Source: Plecoglossus altivelis
Lineage: Eukaryota > Chordata > Actinopteri > Osmeriformes > Plecoglossidae
Length of the DNA stretch: 64,000 nt
Direction of reading: 5' to 3'
NCBI GenBank assembly: GCA_036571765.1
Contig: BROE01000010.1
Coordinates: 10,791,313 to 10,855,312, forward strand
Shown here one piece after another: positions 29,318 through 40,447 of this stretch (the first letter of the stretch is position 1; the number at the start of each line of letters is the position of its first letter). Below the pieces are notes generated by a model. It saw only the letters and a program-made list of their open reading frames with translations, had not been told where the DNA came from and made no database searches. The position numbers and the translations under genes are program-made.

Positions 29318-29335
29318 TACCCACAATCCACCGTG
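29318..29335 (+). promoter_or_regulatory. atp5pf: ZNF143/Staf-like site in the atp5pf promoter
   Basis: TACCCACAATCCACCGTG matches 17 of 18 positions of the Staf/ZNF143 consensus YWCCCRNMATSCMYYRCR as I recall it. It sits about 40 bases before a likely first-exon donor (AAG/GTGAGT at 29376). ZNF143 sites are common in promoters of housekeeping and mitochondrial genes. Confidence 0.5.
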
Positions 29336-29978
29336 GCTCAACACATTCGTTTTGTTGCTATTCTCGAGTGTCAAGGTGAGTGGTGTTTATGAGACAAAGA
29401 CGTGTTTATAATCAACGTAATCTTATCTTTCTTTCGAAATTATGATATTCCTTGTATATTAAGTCTAATGGTAAAGATACGTCTTCGTTTTTAATATCAG
29501 AATGATGAAAGAAGACGCTTTAAACAAGGCTAGGGTGCAAATCAGGTCAGCTAACTTTAGCAAGCTAGCTACTGTACTGCAGTGTTGCCAGCTCAAACGC
29601 TTCAGCTACGTTGGCAGGAACCTACGAAGACGAACTACTTGGTCGCATTAGTGGTATATAATAAGGCGTAGTACAGCGAACGTGGAAGGGTTTTAGATAG
29701 CTGTACAGATAAGGTCAGAATAGCCAAACATTTTAAGAACGCACATGGTATGCAGCTATCCAGTGAGGAGCCTTTTGACAGGGCTAGTTCAGGACACGTC
29801 CACCAAATTGCAACGTGTTTGTATGGAAGTTGAGGATGTATCGTTACATTATGGTTTCATGGTCTTTGCACTTGACGTCTGTAATGAAATCGTGATGACG
29901 ATATTGCACATGACATAAGAGTGAACAGACTGTGTTGTCATCACACGTCCTCTTTTAGCCTCGTCAGACAGCATCAGG

Positions 29979-30604
29979 ATGGCGCTTCATCGCTTGTTCC
30001 ATCTGTCCGCGCTGCTACGCTCCGCTGTGTCATTGACACTTCGCAGGAACGTGGGAATCTCCGCTGTCCTGTTTAACCGGGCGTCGGACCCCGTCCAGAA
30101 ACTCTTCCTGGACAAGATCCGTGACTACAACAAGAAGAGCCAGTGAGTCCCAGTTAACACTGCATATGGCGCATGTCCACGCTGTTTAGAAAGCGTTGGA
30201 AGTGAGCTCATCATTTGACCGTCTCCCTGCCTCGACCCCCTCAGGGCTGCTGGTGGGATTGTAGACGCAGGCCCAACCTACCAGAAGAGCTTGTCTGAAG
30301 AGAAGACCAAGCTCCAGAGGTTATATGGTACCGGTGACCTCGCCAAATTCCCAGACTTCAAGTTCCAAGGTGTGTACAGGCTCAGGGTTTGATCTGGTCC
30401 TAGATTTCGAGATTACGTTTTTCTCCTCGAAAAAAGCTTCTTTTTTTAACCCATGTGCAAATTTCCATGACTTTGGATCAGAGATGTTTGCTTTTTTGTG
30501 TGTACATCAATGTAGGTTACGAGCGCTCCTTGTGTAGTATAAAAGATGAGACTAATTTCTCCTTTCTTTTTTCAGACCCCAAGTTTGATGAAGTGGTCAA
30601 GTAA
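29979..30604 (+). CDS. atp5pf: ATP5PF, mitochondrial ATP synthase coupling factor 6
   Basis: Coding exons are 29979-30142, 30245-30369 and 30576-30604, giving 105 residues (human 108). A non-coding first exon probably ends at 29375. The N-terminus is an arginine-rich mitochondrial targeting peptide (MALHRLFHLSALLRS, TLRRNVG) and the mature part starts near NRASDPVQKLF. Family landmarks are DPVQKLFLDKIRDY, the AAGGIVDAGPTYQKSL region and the C-terminal FPDFKFQDPKFDEVVK. The protein is part of the peripheral stalk linking F1 to Fo in the inner mitochondrial membrane. It lies on the same strand as app, its usual neighbour, and converges with jam2. Confidence 0.95.
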
Positions 30605-30652
30605 ATGACGGTCATTGAGTCTGTCCTAAATGTAATCTCTAATGTATTATTT

Positions 30653-30658
30653 AATAAA
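30653..30658 (+). terminator. atp5pf: poly(A) signal, atp5pf
   Basis: AATAAA 49 bases after the stop codon, giving a very short 3'UTR typical of this gene. Confidence 0.8.
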
Positions 30659-31135
30659 TGGTAAATGGATATAAATGTTATTTTCCATCATTTCTGTAGG
30701 CATACACAGTGCCAAAGCATATTTACACACGCTCGACAACTTGCTGTTTGATAAGAAAAACGACTCTTTAATTGAGTGCTTATTATATAATGAACAAACT
30801 CATCCATACGTTATCTAGAAAACATACACTCAGGTATACAGACACACTTTGGAGAATACAGTAGCATAATACTGAAATGCAAGTAAGGCGAATCTCAAAG
30901 AACTAGAAAAATAAGGTCAACCCAAAGCAAAAGGCACAGGTTATCAGAGACCATGCAGGCACAAGGGTGACAAGGGATCTGAATCGGCTTCAAAACAACA
31001 TGTACATTACATCCCAGTTAAAAACCTGAGGCGTTAACAGTGGAACAGAGGAATACAATTTGAAGGTGGGTTGTGCTGTACACTGTGGTTCCCTTTTGTA
31101 CACAACTTGACATGTTGGGACCTGAAAACATTTCA

Positions 31136-31141
31136 TTTATT
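31136..31141 (-). terminator. jam2: Candidate poly(A) signal, jam2
   Basis: TTTATT on the plus strand is AATAAA on the minus strand, about 300 bases after the jam2 stop. Other weaker signals lie closer to atp5pf, so the two convergent transcripts end within a few hundred bases of each other. Confidence 0.45.
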
Positions 31142-31441
31142 TGGTTCCTCAAATAGTAGTTCATGTTTTGGCCAATAGGGGGGGGGATATAGACTACTTT
31201 CATATTTAACCACCAGTGGGGGTAAGAGTTCCATGTAACTCACAAGGAGGAAAAAAACAGGCTTTGAGGCAGAAAACAGGCAAAGAAGGCTAAGGTGCCT
31301 TGGCAAGTTGTCTATTTTTAACTCCGCGAGGAGAGAAGAGTGACTCGGTGAGAGAAACAACTTCAAGGAACATCAGTGAAGACTTGTCCAGTGTTGGCAC
31401 AGCAATAGAACCTGAAGCACTTTCTGGAGACGGCTGGATCC

Positions 31442-34072
31442 TCACAGCATGAACGACTGAGTGTGTCTGAAGTCTTGAGGCTTTCAAAAGAAAAAAAAGA
31501 TTATGAAATGAACAATTCTGTCTTTCATATGTGATTTTATTCAGTATAAATAATGTATACGACATTTAGCTTTTTGCTGAATCATTTTGTCAACCGGGCC
31601 TGTGGGCAATGCGTGAGCCGCGGAAACCCAAATCAGCACTTTCCTGTCGTAATCCATCAGTATTCAAGTCTGATAAGAAATCTGAAGAAAAGCAGATTGA
31701 TAAAATACTCACATGCTGTGGAGGAGCAGTGTAGTTGGTGTTGGGCCTGGGAGAGAGAGAGAGACACACACACACACACACAGTCTAAAGATATTAAGAC
31801 TGTTGGGAATAGCAAAAAAACTGGATGAAGAGATGAGAAGCCGCTGTAGCCTGAATATCAACTACAGGTCAAACTGTTTCTTTGCCTTGCCTATTTTCAG
31901 GGGAACGACTTTAAAAAACCAAAACTAGTCTTTGTAACAACGTGGGTTGGACGTCTAACGATGCGAGTCTGGAGGGCCATTTTAGGGTCAGCGTGTCTGT
32001 CTGAGGGTCAGACTCACATGTCCTCTGTTCTGTGGAGGTTCTGGCTGCTGATGTGGGCCACACCGTGACACTGGGGGATCCAAAATGACCTGCAGTGGGG
32101 TGGGTACATTTACGGGGGGATCGTAGGACAGAGGTGAATGCAGGGTTTAGGGGGGGCAAATGGGGCAATTTAGTTTCACGCTGCACACCACATGCTTTCG
32201 GGTTACTGTCAAGACAAATGGCAATGTTGCTTAATTCTAGTGTTAGCCAATTAAAATGAAAGCATGGGGAGGGGGGGGGGGGGGGTGGCTGTGGCAGCCG
32301 CTAATCCGCTCAGTGATTCAGTCTACTAGCCAGTAGTGGAGCCCCTCAGTGTTTGAATCTGTCTTGGACATTATCTTCAGTCTCTGAGCTGACCTAGTGT
32401 ATGTCAAGTAGTGGTAAATGACAACACAGATTCTCATCAACTGCTCAACACCTGTTAGTGTCTGTAGTGCACTGGACAACCAGACACCACTGCGTTTACG
32501 CACCTGTTGAAACTTCACAAGCCTGACCCAGCATTAAATGTGTGTGTGGGCGGGCACGTGTGTGTGTGTGTGTGTGCGCACGCGCGTTTGTCAAAACAAC
32601 CACTCTCACTTCTGGCGACTTGTAGTGCAGTGTATGTATGGGGGCTGTGTATGCATGTGGGCTGTTTTTAGTCAAAAGGAGGGAATCTCATGCTTACCGT
32701 CCTTTTTGTCCTGGAGACAGAGAGAGAGGAGATGGATCGAAGGAAGGAGAAGAGGGGTTACATTGAGAGATTTGTAAATATGGACGACAACAATAGAAAA
32801 TCCATATGCATCGATCAGCTGTCAACGGACAGTATAACTTGTCAGATGACTAAAAGGTCACACACACACACACATACACATGCAGAGACTCACTGCTGAA
32901 ATAGCCATTGCGGTGGGCATAGAATCCTCCAAATCCACAGATAGCGACCAAGCAGATGACCACAGCTGCAGCTACGACCGCTGGGATGTTGACATCATCT
33001 GAAAGATACAAAATCATACATGTGAATATTCCAAGACACCCACTCCATCTTAAAAAAAATATATAAAAAAACAAACACCATCACATACACACACTTACCT
33101 ATTTTCATGTGTTTTCCCTCACACATCTTGGGCGGTCCCACTCCATTTGAAGCCAGACAGCTGTACAGTCCTGCGTCTGTCCTGGACACGGTCCTAAACT
33201 CCTGATTGGGCGAAAGATGGAGGGAGGTATAGATATAAAACAGCCCACGTGCAGGATGACTTGAAGCTGCTTGTTCAGGGTGTCTCCTCTCACCAGGATG
33301 CCCGTCCTGGGGTTGATCTTGTAGGTGGCGTTGGCAGAGTGCGAGGGATTCAGGGCCAGGTCATCCTTGTACCAGGAGTAAGTGGCAGGAGGGACGCTCA
33401 GGTGGTCCCTACAGCGCAGCAGCACCACAGAGCCCGTCAGCGCTGAGCTGGGGATGTCACAGGATGGGGTGTGGGGGGGCACTGTGACACACACACACAC
33501 ACACACAGAAATAGTTCAGACAGAAAGTACAGCTAATACTCAAGACTAGATGTGCAACAGTTCTAACAGTATTTCAGTGGAGTTAAGTACCAAGGAACGG
33601 TCTGTATATTATCCAGACACAAAGCATCAACACTCCTATCAACAATAATATTACATAGTTTGATAGAAGAAAGCTACAATAACCTAAAATCGAAGGGCAA
33701 CATTATAAACAACAGTTACAATTGTCAGTCTACATTAAGACAGCTGATTCAACGCTAGGAGGGCCAAATAGACAGGCAGGCTGACAAGCAAGCAGATAGA
33801 TATCCATACCCAGAACTTTGAGGGTGATGTTAGTCTCTCCCAGGGACACCGTGTCTTTAGGGGCACTGATCTCACAGCGGAATTGGCCGGCATCTTTCTG
33901 GCTCACCCTCTTCAGCGTCACCGTTGCCCCTCTGATCTCCGCCCGGCCCGCAAAGTTTCCTGGGAAGCACGACAGCGGATGAGAAAGAAAGGAAACAAAA
34001 AAAGATCATTCTTCCTGATAAACAAGCATCTTAATCAAGGCATGTGGGGTAGAGGGCAATTGGCAGAGGCAG

Positions 34073-34143
<71 letters not shown>

Positions 34144-36453
34144 TTCTACCTCTGAAATCGCCTTCAAAGTAGACAAACGACACGTCCGTGTCCGTCTTCT
34201 TCCACTCGATGCGGGGGTTCTGCTCTAGCTCTGTCTTGAACTCGCAGGAGAGAACGGCATCTGTACGCAGGCAGGCCAAAGGGAAGCGCGGGAGCATGAG
34301 AGGAAGACACAGTAAATACACAACAGAACGACAACGGGAGGAAATAGATCAGAGCTTCTCCATCCTGGGTCGTCAGAACCCCCCTGCCATGATGAGTCCC
34401 TCTTCTAACGCACCTGATTCAAATGAAGCGGTCGTTATCTAGCCGGATGCCTGGCAACAACCGTTATTTTGAATCAGGTGTGGTGACACAGGGAAATACC
34501 AAAGAACATGCAGGAGGGGGGGTCTCTGAGATTAGGATTTGAGAACCACAGGGGATAGATGTTAGACGCGGTGACCAATTTACCTGCACCTTCACGGACC
34601 TCCACCTTGGGCCTGCTGGTAAACACAGTCACAGGAATGGTGAGCGGACCTGTCAGACAGATACGGGAGGGACCACAGTGAGATTCTCTGGCCTGCAGTA
34701 CAGCCATCATCCATGAGAGGGCAGAGGGAGTGTAACACTTGATGAGGGCAGACACCTAGCAGGTGTGAGAGAGGTTTCCCTGGATGCGGCCTCAGATGAC
34801 GATGGGATTACAGAGAGGTGTAATCCGTGGAGTTAGCCAGCCTCCGTATGTAGATTTAAGGGATGTGTAAGGAGAAGGATAGTGGGTCTAATTTGAGCCG
34901 GCATGCAGTTGATGGCCTCTGATTGGCATTGAAACGTATTTCAGTCGTTCAAAGGCTGCCATTGATTCCTGTTATCTTGACAGGAACAGGAAACAGATGC
35001 AACCCTTCCTGCAAGCTGATTGGTGAAGCGGTCAGGATTATTGTTTTGTCAGCCTGCTACTGTTGGCAAGTTGCCTTGAGAAACGCCTATTCTTCATGGG
35101 TCAACTCTGAGATTTTTGATGTATAAATGCAAACATGAGAAAAAGTAACGTATGAATACCGTGCCTTTTGATTTTGTGCTTCGTGTTTGAGAAATAACAT
35201 TTTAATATGTTTCATTGAACGCTAAAATGCACATTACATTTGGCAACCCTTGATTAGACATGACGGTAAACCAAATCAATAGTCTTGTTAACCTATACAT
35301 TGTCGGGCAACATCCCTTAAGTTGCTTAACAAACAAGGTGTTTGCGCTTGGCACACAGCTAAGCCATCTGTCGATCAAGTTTATCAGAGGGCGCGTCATC
35401 CCTACGAAGCACTTCTGTCCGTTGCCAAACACCAGCCCTAAAGGGTTAGCCGTTAGCTTGACTCTTCTCCTGATGGGCCTTGCTCGGTTTCTGCTTCCTG
35501 TGTGATTCTATTAGCAGACCAGGGCGGGGAGTGGAGAGAGAGTGGAAGGTCAAGGAAGTAGCTCTAGTCATTGTCCTGCTGCGGCTGTTGCTGTGGCTGC
35601 TGGAAGGGCAGATCTTACAGGAACGGTGGAAGTCAGCACAATAGCAGTGGAGCCAAACACAGGAACTGTGTGGAATCTACAGGATGGAGCCCAATACGGG
35701 TGGCCATGACTGGGGGCCGACTGTAAGCTAGGCTAAATATTTCCCCTATGTCCCCTTTACCAGAATATCTTATACATCTTGCACATGTTGACATAAACAC
35801 ACATACAACAAGCTGGAGTGAAGACTACATTAACCTCATGTACTAAACCTACATATATTATATGTAATATATGTATTATAACATATATATGTTATTATAA
35901 CAGCGTCTCTTATGCTTCATTTTCACACCCCCGCGGACATTTCAATACAGGATGACAGCAGCATCATGTTTTGGGGTGTCAATCCTGCTTGTCTGTGTGT
36001 GTTATTTTGTGTGAGTAACGAGTTTATCAGTGCAGCTGGTGTAGGGAGTGTGGCCTTGCAGCAGGCGCCTTTGTTAAGAGCCTTTGTTTCTCTAAATGGA
36101 TGAACACAGGCAGAAAAAGAGAGGAATAGGGAGAGAGACAACGGGAGGGATAGAGAGGGAGAGGAGGAGGGGAGTCGAGGGCGAGAGAAAGTAACAGAGG
36201 AAGATGGAAGACGAAAGAAGGCTCATTTTGGGAGACAGGGGTGGTACTGAGAGAAAGACGACGAGACAGAAAAGTGAAAGAAAGGGAAAAAAGCGCGAGA
36301 AAGAGAGAGTGAGAGCAAGAGGGAGAGAGAGAAATGGATATATTCCATGACAGTAGCATCCCGTTGCATTGAAGAAACTTGTCACAGTGTATCAGCCATG
36401 GTGAGCGACACCATGATGAGTGTTGTCTCCTAGAGGTAGCAGAGATGCAGCAA

Positions 36454-36497
<44 letters not shown>

Positions 36498-36509
36498 CCA
36501 GCCTGCCAG

Positions 36510-36541
<32 letters not shown>

Positions 36542-38768
36542 CCCGCCCCAAACGACCTGTCTGAACTGTCACACACTCACTCACGCCCGCCACCAACACA
36601 CGGCACGTACACCATGAACACACAAAAACACCCGCACGCGCACACACCCTGATTCCTACAACGCATGCCCAGCCTGATGTCACAGACGACCACACGCACA
36701 ACGTGACCACACAGACGAACACAGACACAAAGACACACACATCTGTCACACCCTATAGACTTCACCTTACGTACACACAGAGTTCCAGTGCCAAAACAGA
36801 AACAGAACTTCCACACTCACACACACACGCGCGCACACACAGTCACGCATGTGCTCACTCTGACATGTTCTCGGTGCTTTAGATAATGGTCCACCTGCAG
36901 CAATCTCACACAAAGTCTGTGGACATTCAAAAGCATACATCTACAGAAGAGACAGCGAGCGCAGCCTCCAGGGACAGAGAAAGGACAGTTTGTGTGTATG
37001 TGTGAAGGGGTGTGTGTGCGTGTGTGTGCGTGTGTGTGTGTGAAGGGGTGTGAGTATGTGTGTGTTTCCCCCCCCCCTTGAGAACAAAGCCCCTCTGTAT
37101 CAGTGTAACCCTGCACTCCACTGTGTGCAACAGCTGGCCTCGTCAAGGCCTGGGGGTGAGGGGTCTCTTACAGGGAGCCCCACCCTAGCCCACATACCCC
37201 AAAACCACAACAGCCGGTAGACACACTACCTACCCAGCTGTAGGAAATAATCCTTACCATCTAACATTACACGGCGTCCATCCATGTTTTTGCACAAACT
37301 CACTAACACATGACAGCGAATAGGATAGCTCAAACGCAATCGGGCTATGCTTCCTGATCCAGATTAAGATTATTCATGTCATACTGCCCTATTTCAGGAC
37401 TCCCACACCTTGTTCCACATCTATTTCTGTGGCTTTTAAGGATCGTTTTCCACCAATTCAAGGACACAACATTACTTGTTTCGCTGCACGAAAAGGTGGT
37501 TATCGCCACCCACTGGGAAGGTTTTATGGCCGACACTGTTGTGTCTGTAGGTCTGATAACATGGCAGTGGCCATTTTGTCCAAAGAACTGATAACCCAAT
37601 CTGTGACTATGGAATGTAAAGTCAAAGTACACACAATATTGAAGTTTTGTGATGGGAGTGGAGATAATTAGAAGCATTGAGATTGAGTGGGAGAGCTATC
37701 GTCATATCTTTGAGATGAATCAGAGAACTTAGTTATAGATATATGTATAGTTATAGAGTTATGTTATAGAACTGTACACCCACCATGACACAACAACTTC
37801 TGCTGTACACGATATAGGCCATACTGTATATCTCAACTATGGGAACAAGTACTGACAACATATCCTGTCTTTCCAAATCTTTCAAGGTCTTATTTGACCT
37901 TTCTAGATTTCACAGACTTGAAAGCATTTTCGAGACTCGTGGGAACCTGTTATTGTGAAGAGCAGAAAAGCTAGCAGACTCCATGACCATGGAGCAGAGC
38001 AGAAGGCACTGCCTAAGATGGATCCATTAGTCTGGTGTAGGATGGCCGCAGAACCACAACACTGCAGCCTCTGGAAGAGACAGGAGCCAACACTGGTATC
38101 AAGCACCAGGACAGGAACACTACCTGGGTCCTGTGGAGCCCGTCCAATCAAGACTGGAGCCACTCAGACAGACCAGCGGGCCAGCTGCAGGCTCCCCTGG
38201 TCTGCTGTGCCTGCGGGCTCTTCCCAGAGCAGTGTGTTGATGCCAGGCAGGCCAGCCTGCTAGCGAGGCCCTGGGGCTGGGGGGCTGGGGCTGGGGGGGG
38301 GGGCACACCCTGGGTCTCCTCAGCTGGACAGCGGCCAACCACTGCTCAACACCACCGCTGTGGTCGCCCCTCTTAGATTCACAGTGGAACATACTTTTAT
38401 GGCTGGCCACTCACGGAAAGAGGATTAGATGCGAAGATCTATAAATCTACATTAACAAACAATGTAATATACCCCCATAATATTGCTGTTCACGTAGCCA
38501 AGATGACAGTACTACCAAAACAGCTATGATCATAACAATACAATGCACTTTATTCAGATCTGATTGTGGGTCTGTTTAATAAGGTGGACATACATCTACT
38601 TGAAAACACACAGACACATACAGTCAGACAAAGCTGCATGTCCTTTACAAAAGAGTAGAAATCATAGCTAACCTCTGATGTATTTAAGTCCTCATTGACC
38701 GCAAACGGCTACTTACACTGTATAATTAAGATGACAATAGGCAGCAACAGTGACGCTTTCTCCATCAT
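31442..38768 (-). CDS. jam2: JAM2, junctional adhesion molecule 2
   Basis: Ten coding exons on the minus strand: 38717-38768, 34584-34649, 34150-34260, 33810-33959, 33294-33481, 33099-33201, 32894-32998, 32698-32710, 31713-31746, 31442-31480. Phases all fit and give 286 residues (human 298). The order is signal peptide (ASLLLPIVILIIQ), V-type Ig domain (VLSCEF to GQFRCEIS) with the JAM dimerisation motif RIE, second Ig domain (LLRCRD to LYSCLAS), transmembrane helix (VVAAAVVICLVAICGFGGFY) and a short tail. The tail ends DFRHTQSFML, a class II PDZ ligand like human DFKHTKSFII, which recruits PAR3/ZO-1-type proteins at cell junctions. JAM2 pairs with JAM3 in endothelial contacts and zebrafish muscle fusion. 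Teleosts have jam2a and jam2b; which one this is cannot be told here. Neighbour order atp5pf-jam2-mrpl39 agrees with human. Confidence 0.93.
32698..32710 (-). other. jam2: jam2 13-nt microexon
   Basis: A 13-base coding exon between the transmembrane exon and the tail exons, bounded by ctccag and gtaagc on the minus strand. With the flanking bases it encodes RQKG plus part of a codon, comparable to the TKKG of human F11R. It is needed to keep the frame between 32894-32998 and 31713-31746. Confidence 0.8.
34078..34143. repeat. (GA)n microsatellite in jam2 intron 3
   Basis: Nearly pure GA on the plus strand, starting a few bases after the jam2 exon 3 donor on the minus strand, where the transcript reads (CU)n. 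Confidence 0.9.
34350..34551. mobile_element. Short non-autonomous hAT-like element
   Basis: About 202 bases with imperfect inverted ends (CAGAGCTTCTC... and the reverse complement of ...GAGAACCACAG) and subterminal inverted copies of CACCTGATTCAAA. The flanks AAATAGAT and GGATAGAT look like a diverged 8-bp target duplication, as for hAT elements. It has no coding capacity and lies in jam2 intron 2. Confidence 0.55.
34650..38716 (-). other. jam2: jam2 intron 1
   Basis: A 4.1-kb intron. It holds an AT-rich palindromic patch near 35850-35900, a purine-rich stretch (36115-36335), a (CCTG)n array at 36451-36543 and several CA/TG tracts (36590-37060). No exon was recognised. Confidence 0.6.
36451..36543. 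repeat. (CCTG)n tetranucleotide array
   Basis: About 20 copies of CCTG/GCCT on the plus strand with two CCAG-type interruptions. The sense strand of jam2 would carry (CAGG)n instead. Confidence 0.92.
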
Positions 38769-40388
38769 CAATTCCTGATGTTAAAAATATACGTCTTCCT
38801 CGAAAGAAGAGCTTCTTCTGAACCTTGGCGCTTCTTCTTGCACTTGTTCTCAACTCCAAAATCCAATTAATAATCGAAATTATTTTCCAACGCGGGACGT
38901 TGGAATTGAGGTCGCACTTTTGGACTCTTTTGTAAACGAACAAGCGCTCCGGCCACGTCGTAGTTACAGGCAGCGTGGGTCTCCAAACCTCCTTAGGTAT
39001 CCTCTTAGCAGTTACACTGTGGTATCGGCTCTTCGATATCCTGCTGTCGCGATCGGAGAGGGTTCTTAGATGAGTGGAAGGGAAGGGAGGGGTGGGGGAA
39101 AGGTACTAACCATGGCATGTGAAGAGCGCGGCGCTGTGTTCAAGACGCGCACTACACTTGTGCACTGTGCGCTCAACCAATGCCCGCCCCAGCGCACTCT
39201 CTGGAAACATCGATGATATCTACTAAATGAACACTTGGATAACACTCGTGTGCCTAGATTGACTAAGTAATAAGTAATAGGTTACGAAAGTGGCAGGGAA
39301 GTGACACCTCTGGGTAGGTGTGCTTTACAAGTGGGACAACAGCTAATAATGGTGTAATTAGATTTGACTGAGGCAATGAAAGTCGTACTAAAAACAATTC
39401 AAACAAACTCCAAGTAAACTAACAATAGATACATCTGAGATATTTTTTCTCTTGATCTGCTTTGCTCATTTAACCCGGATGGCATGTAAAATGTCCAGGA
39501 ATAGCCCATTTCAATAGAACCTCTCAATTGAATGAGTGTGAAAGAAATGAGTGCGAAATAAAGGTGACATAAAGCTCCCAGATTAAAGAGCCAAACCATT
39601 TCAAACTCAACAACTACAGCATATTTCCAAAACATTTCTCGACTCATGTTCTACAATTGCCAGGAATTCTTGGCTGTGGTGCAAACATTTCAATTGCTGT
39701 GTGGTGTGAACCCATGGGTGGGCATGTGTCTTTGGGTGTGTCGCTCGCACACACACACACACACACGCACTGTGAGTGTCAAAGTGGGGTGTATATGAGT
39801 ATGGACAACAGCTGTGAAGTCACAAACGTTCTACCTCAAGTCTCTCCAGGGTCAAGCAACTCTCCAGGTCACCGTGTTGTGAAACACCCACAAAGATCCC
39901 CCAGATGTACATCTGAAAATGATACACGACTAAATAATATACAAAATAACCTTGAGTCTGTAGACTAGGTATTTCTGACTAATCTAGATAACTTTCTCAC
40001 CCCTCCCCGACACCCACACACTCCTCCAGCACCTGTCTGAAAGTGATAGACACAACAGCTGCTCTATTCTGACAGTCAGCCTCCACACACCACCGCCTTT
40101 GTCTCAGGGTAAACTGCTGACTATTGAATACACACACGCACACACACTTTGACTTACATGTTGTCAGCTGAGCAGTTAAAGACCCGTGCAAGCACCCCTC
40201 TCTAACACTCGCTCACTGGGCACTGTGGTCTGTCACACACAAGCAGAGACGCTATCTAACTGTGCTTTCAAGTGGAAAACCAAGTCCACGTAAAAAGGAT
40301 CGTACACGTTTCACAATCAGCATATACTTATATGTTTAACAAACACACATACAAATGTGTCAATAATTAGTTGAAACATGAGTTTGCA
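38769..40388. other. Region between the mrpl39 3' end and the jam2 5' end
   Basis: The part just above 38768 should hold the jam2 promoter and 5'UTR. The rest contains a short CA tract near 39750 and no recognised gene. Confidence 0.5.
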
Positions 40389-40394
40389 TTTATT
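40389..40394 (-). terminator. mrpl39: poly(A) signal, mrpl39
   Basis: AATAAA on the minus strand, about 55 bases after the mrpl39 stop codon. Confidence 0.7.
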
Positions 40395-40447
40395 GAACAA
40401 ATATAACAAAGATATGCAAGTACGTATGTATGATGTGCAGTTCTGAT

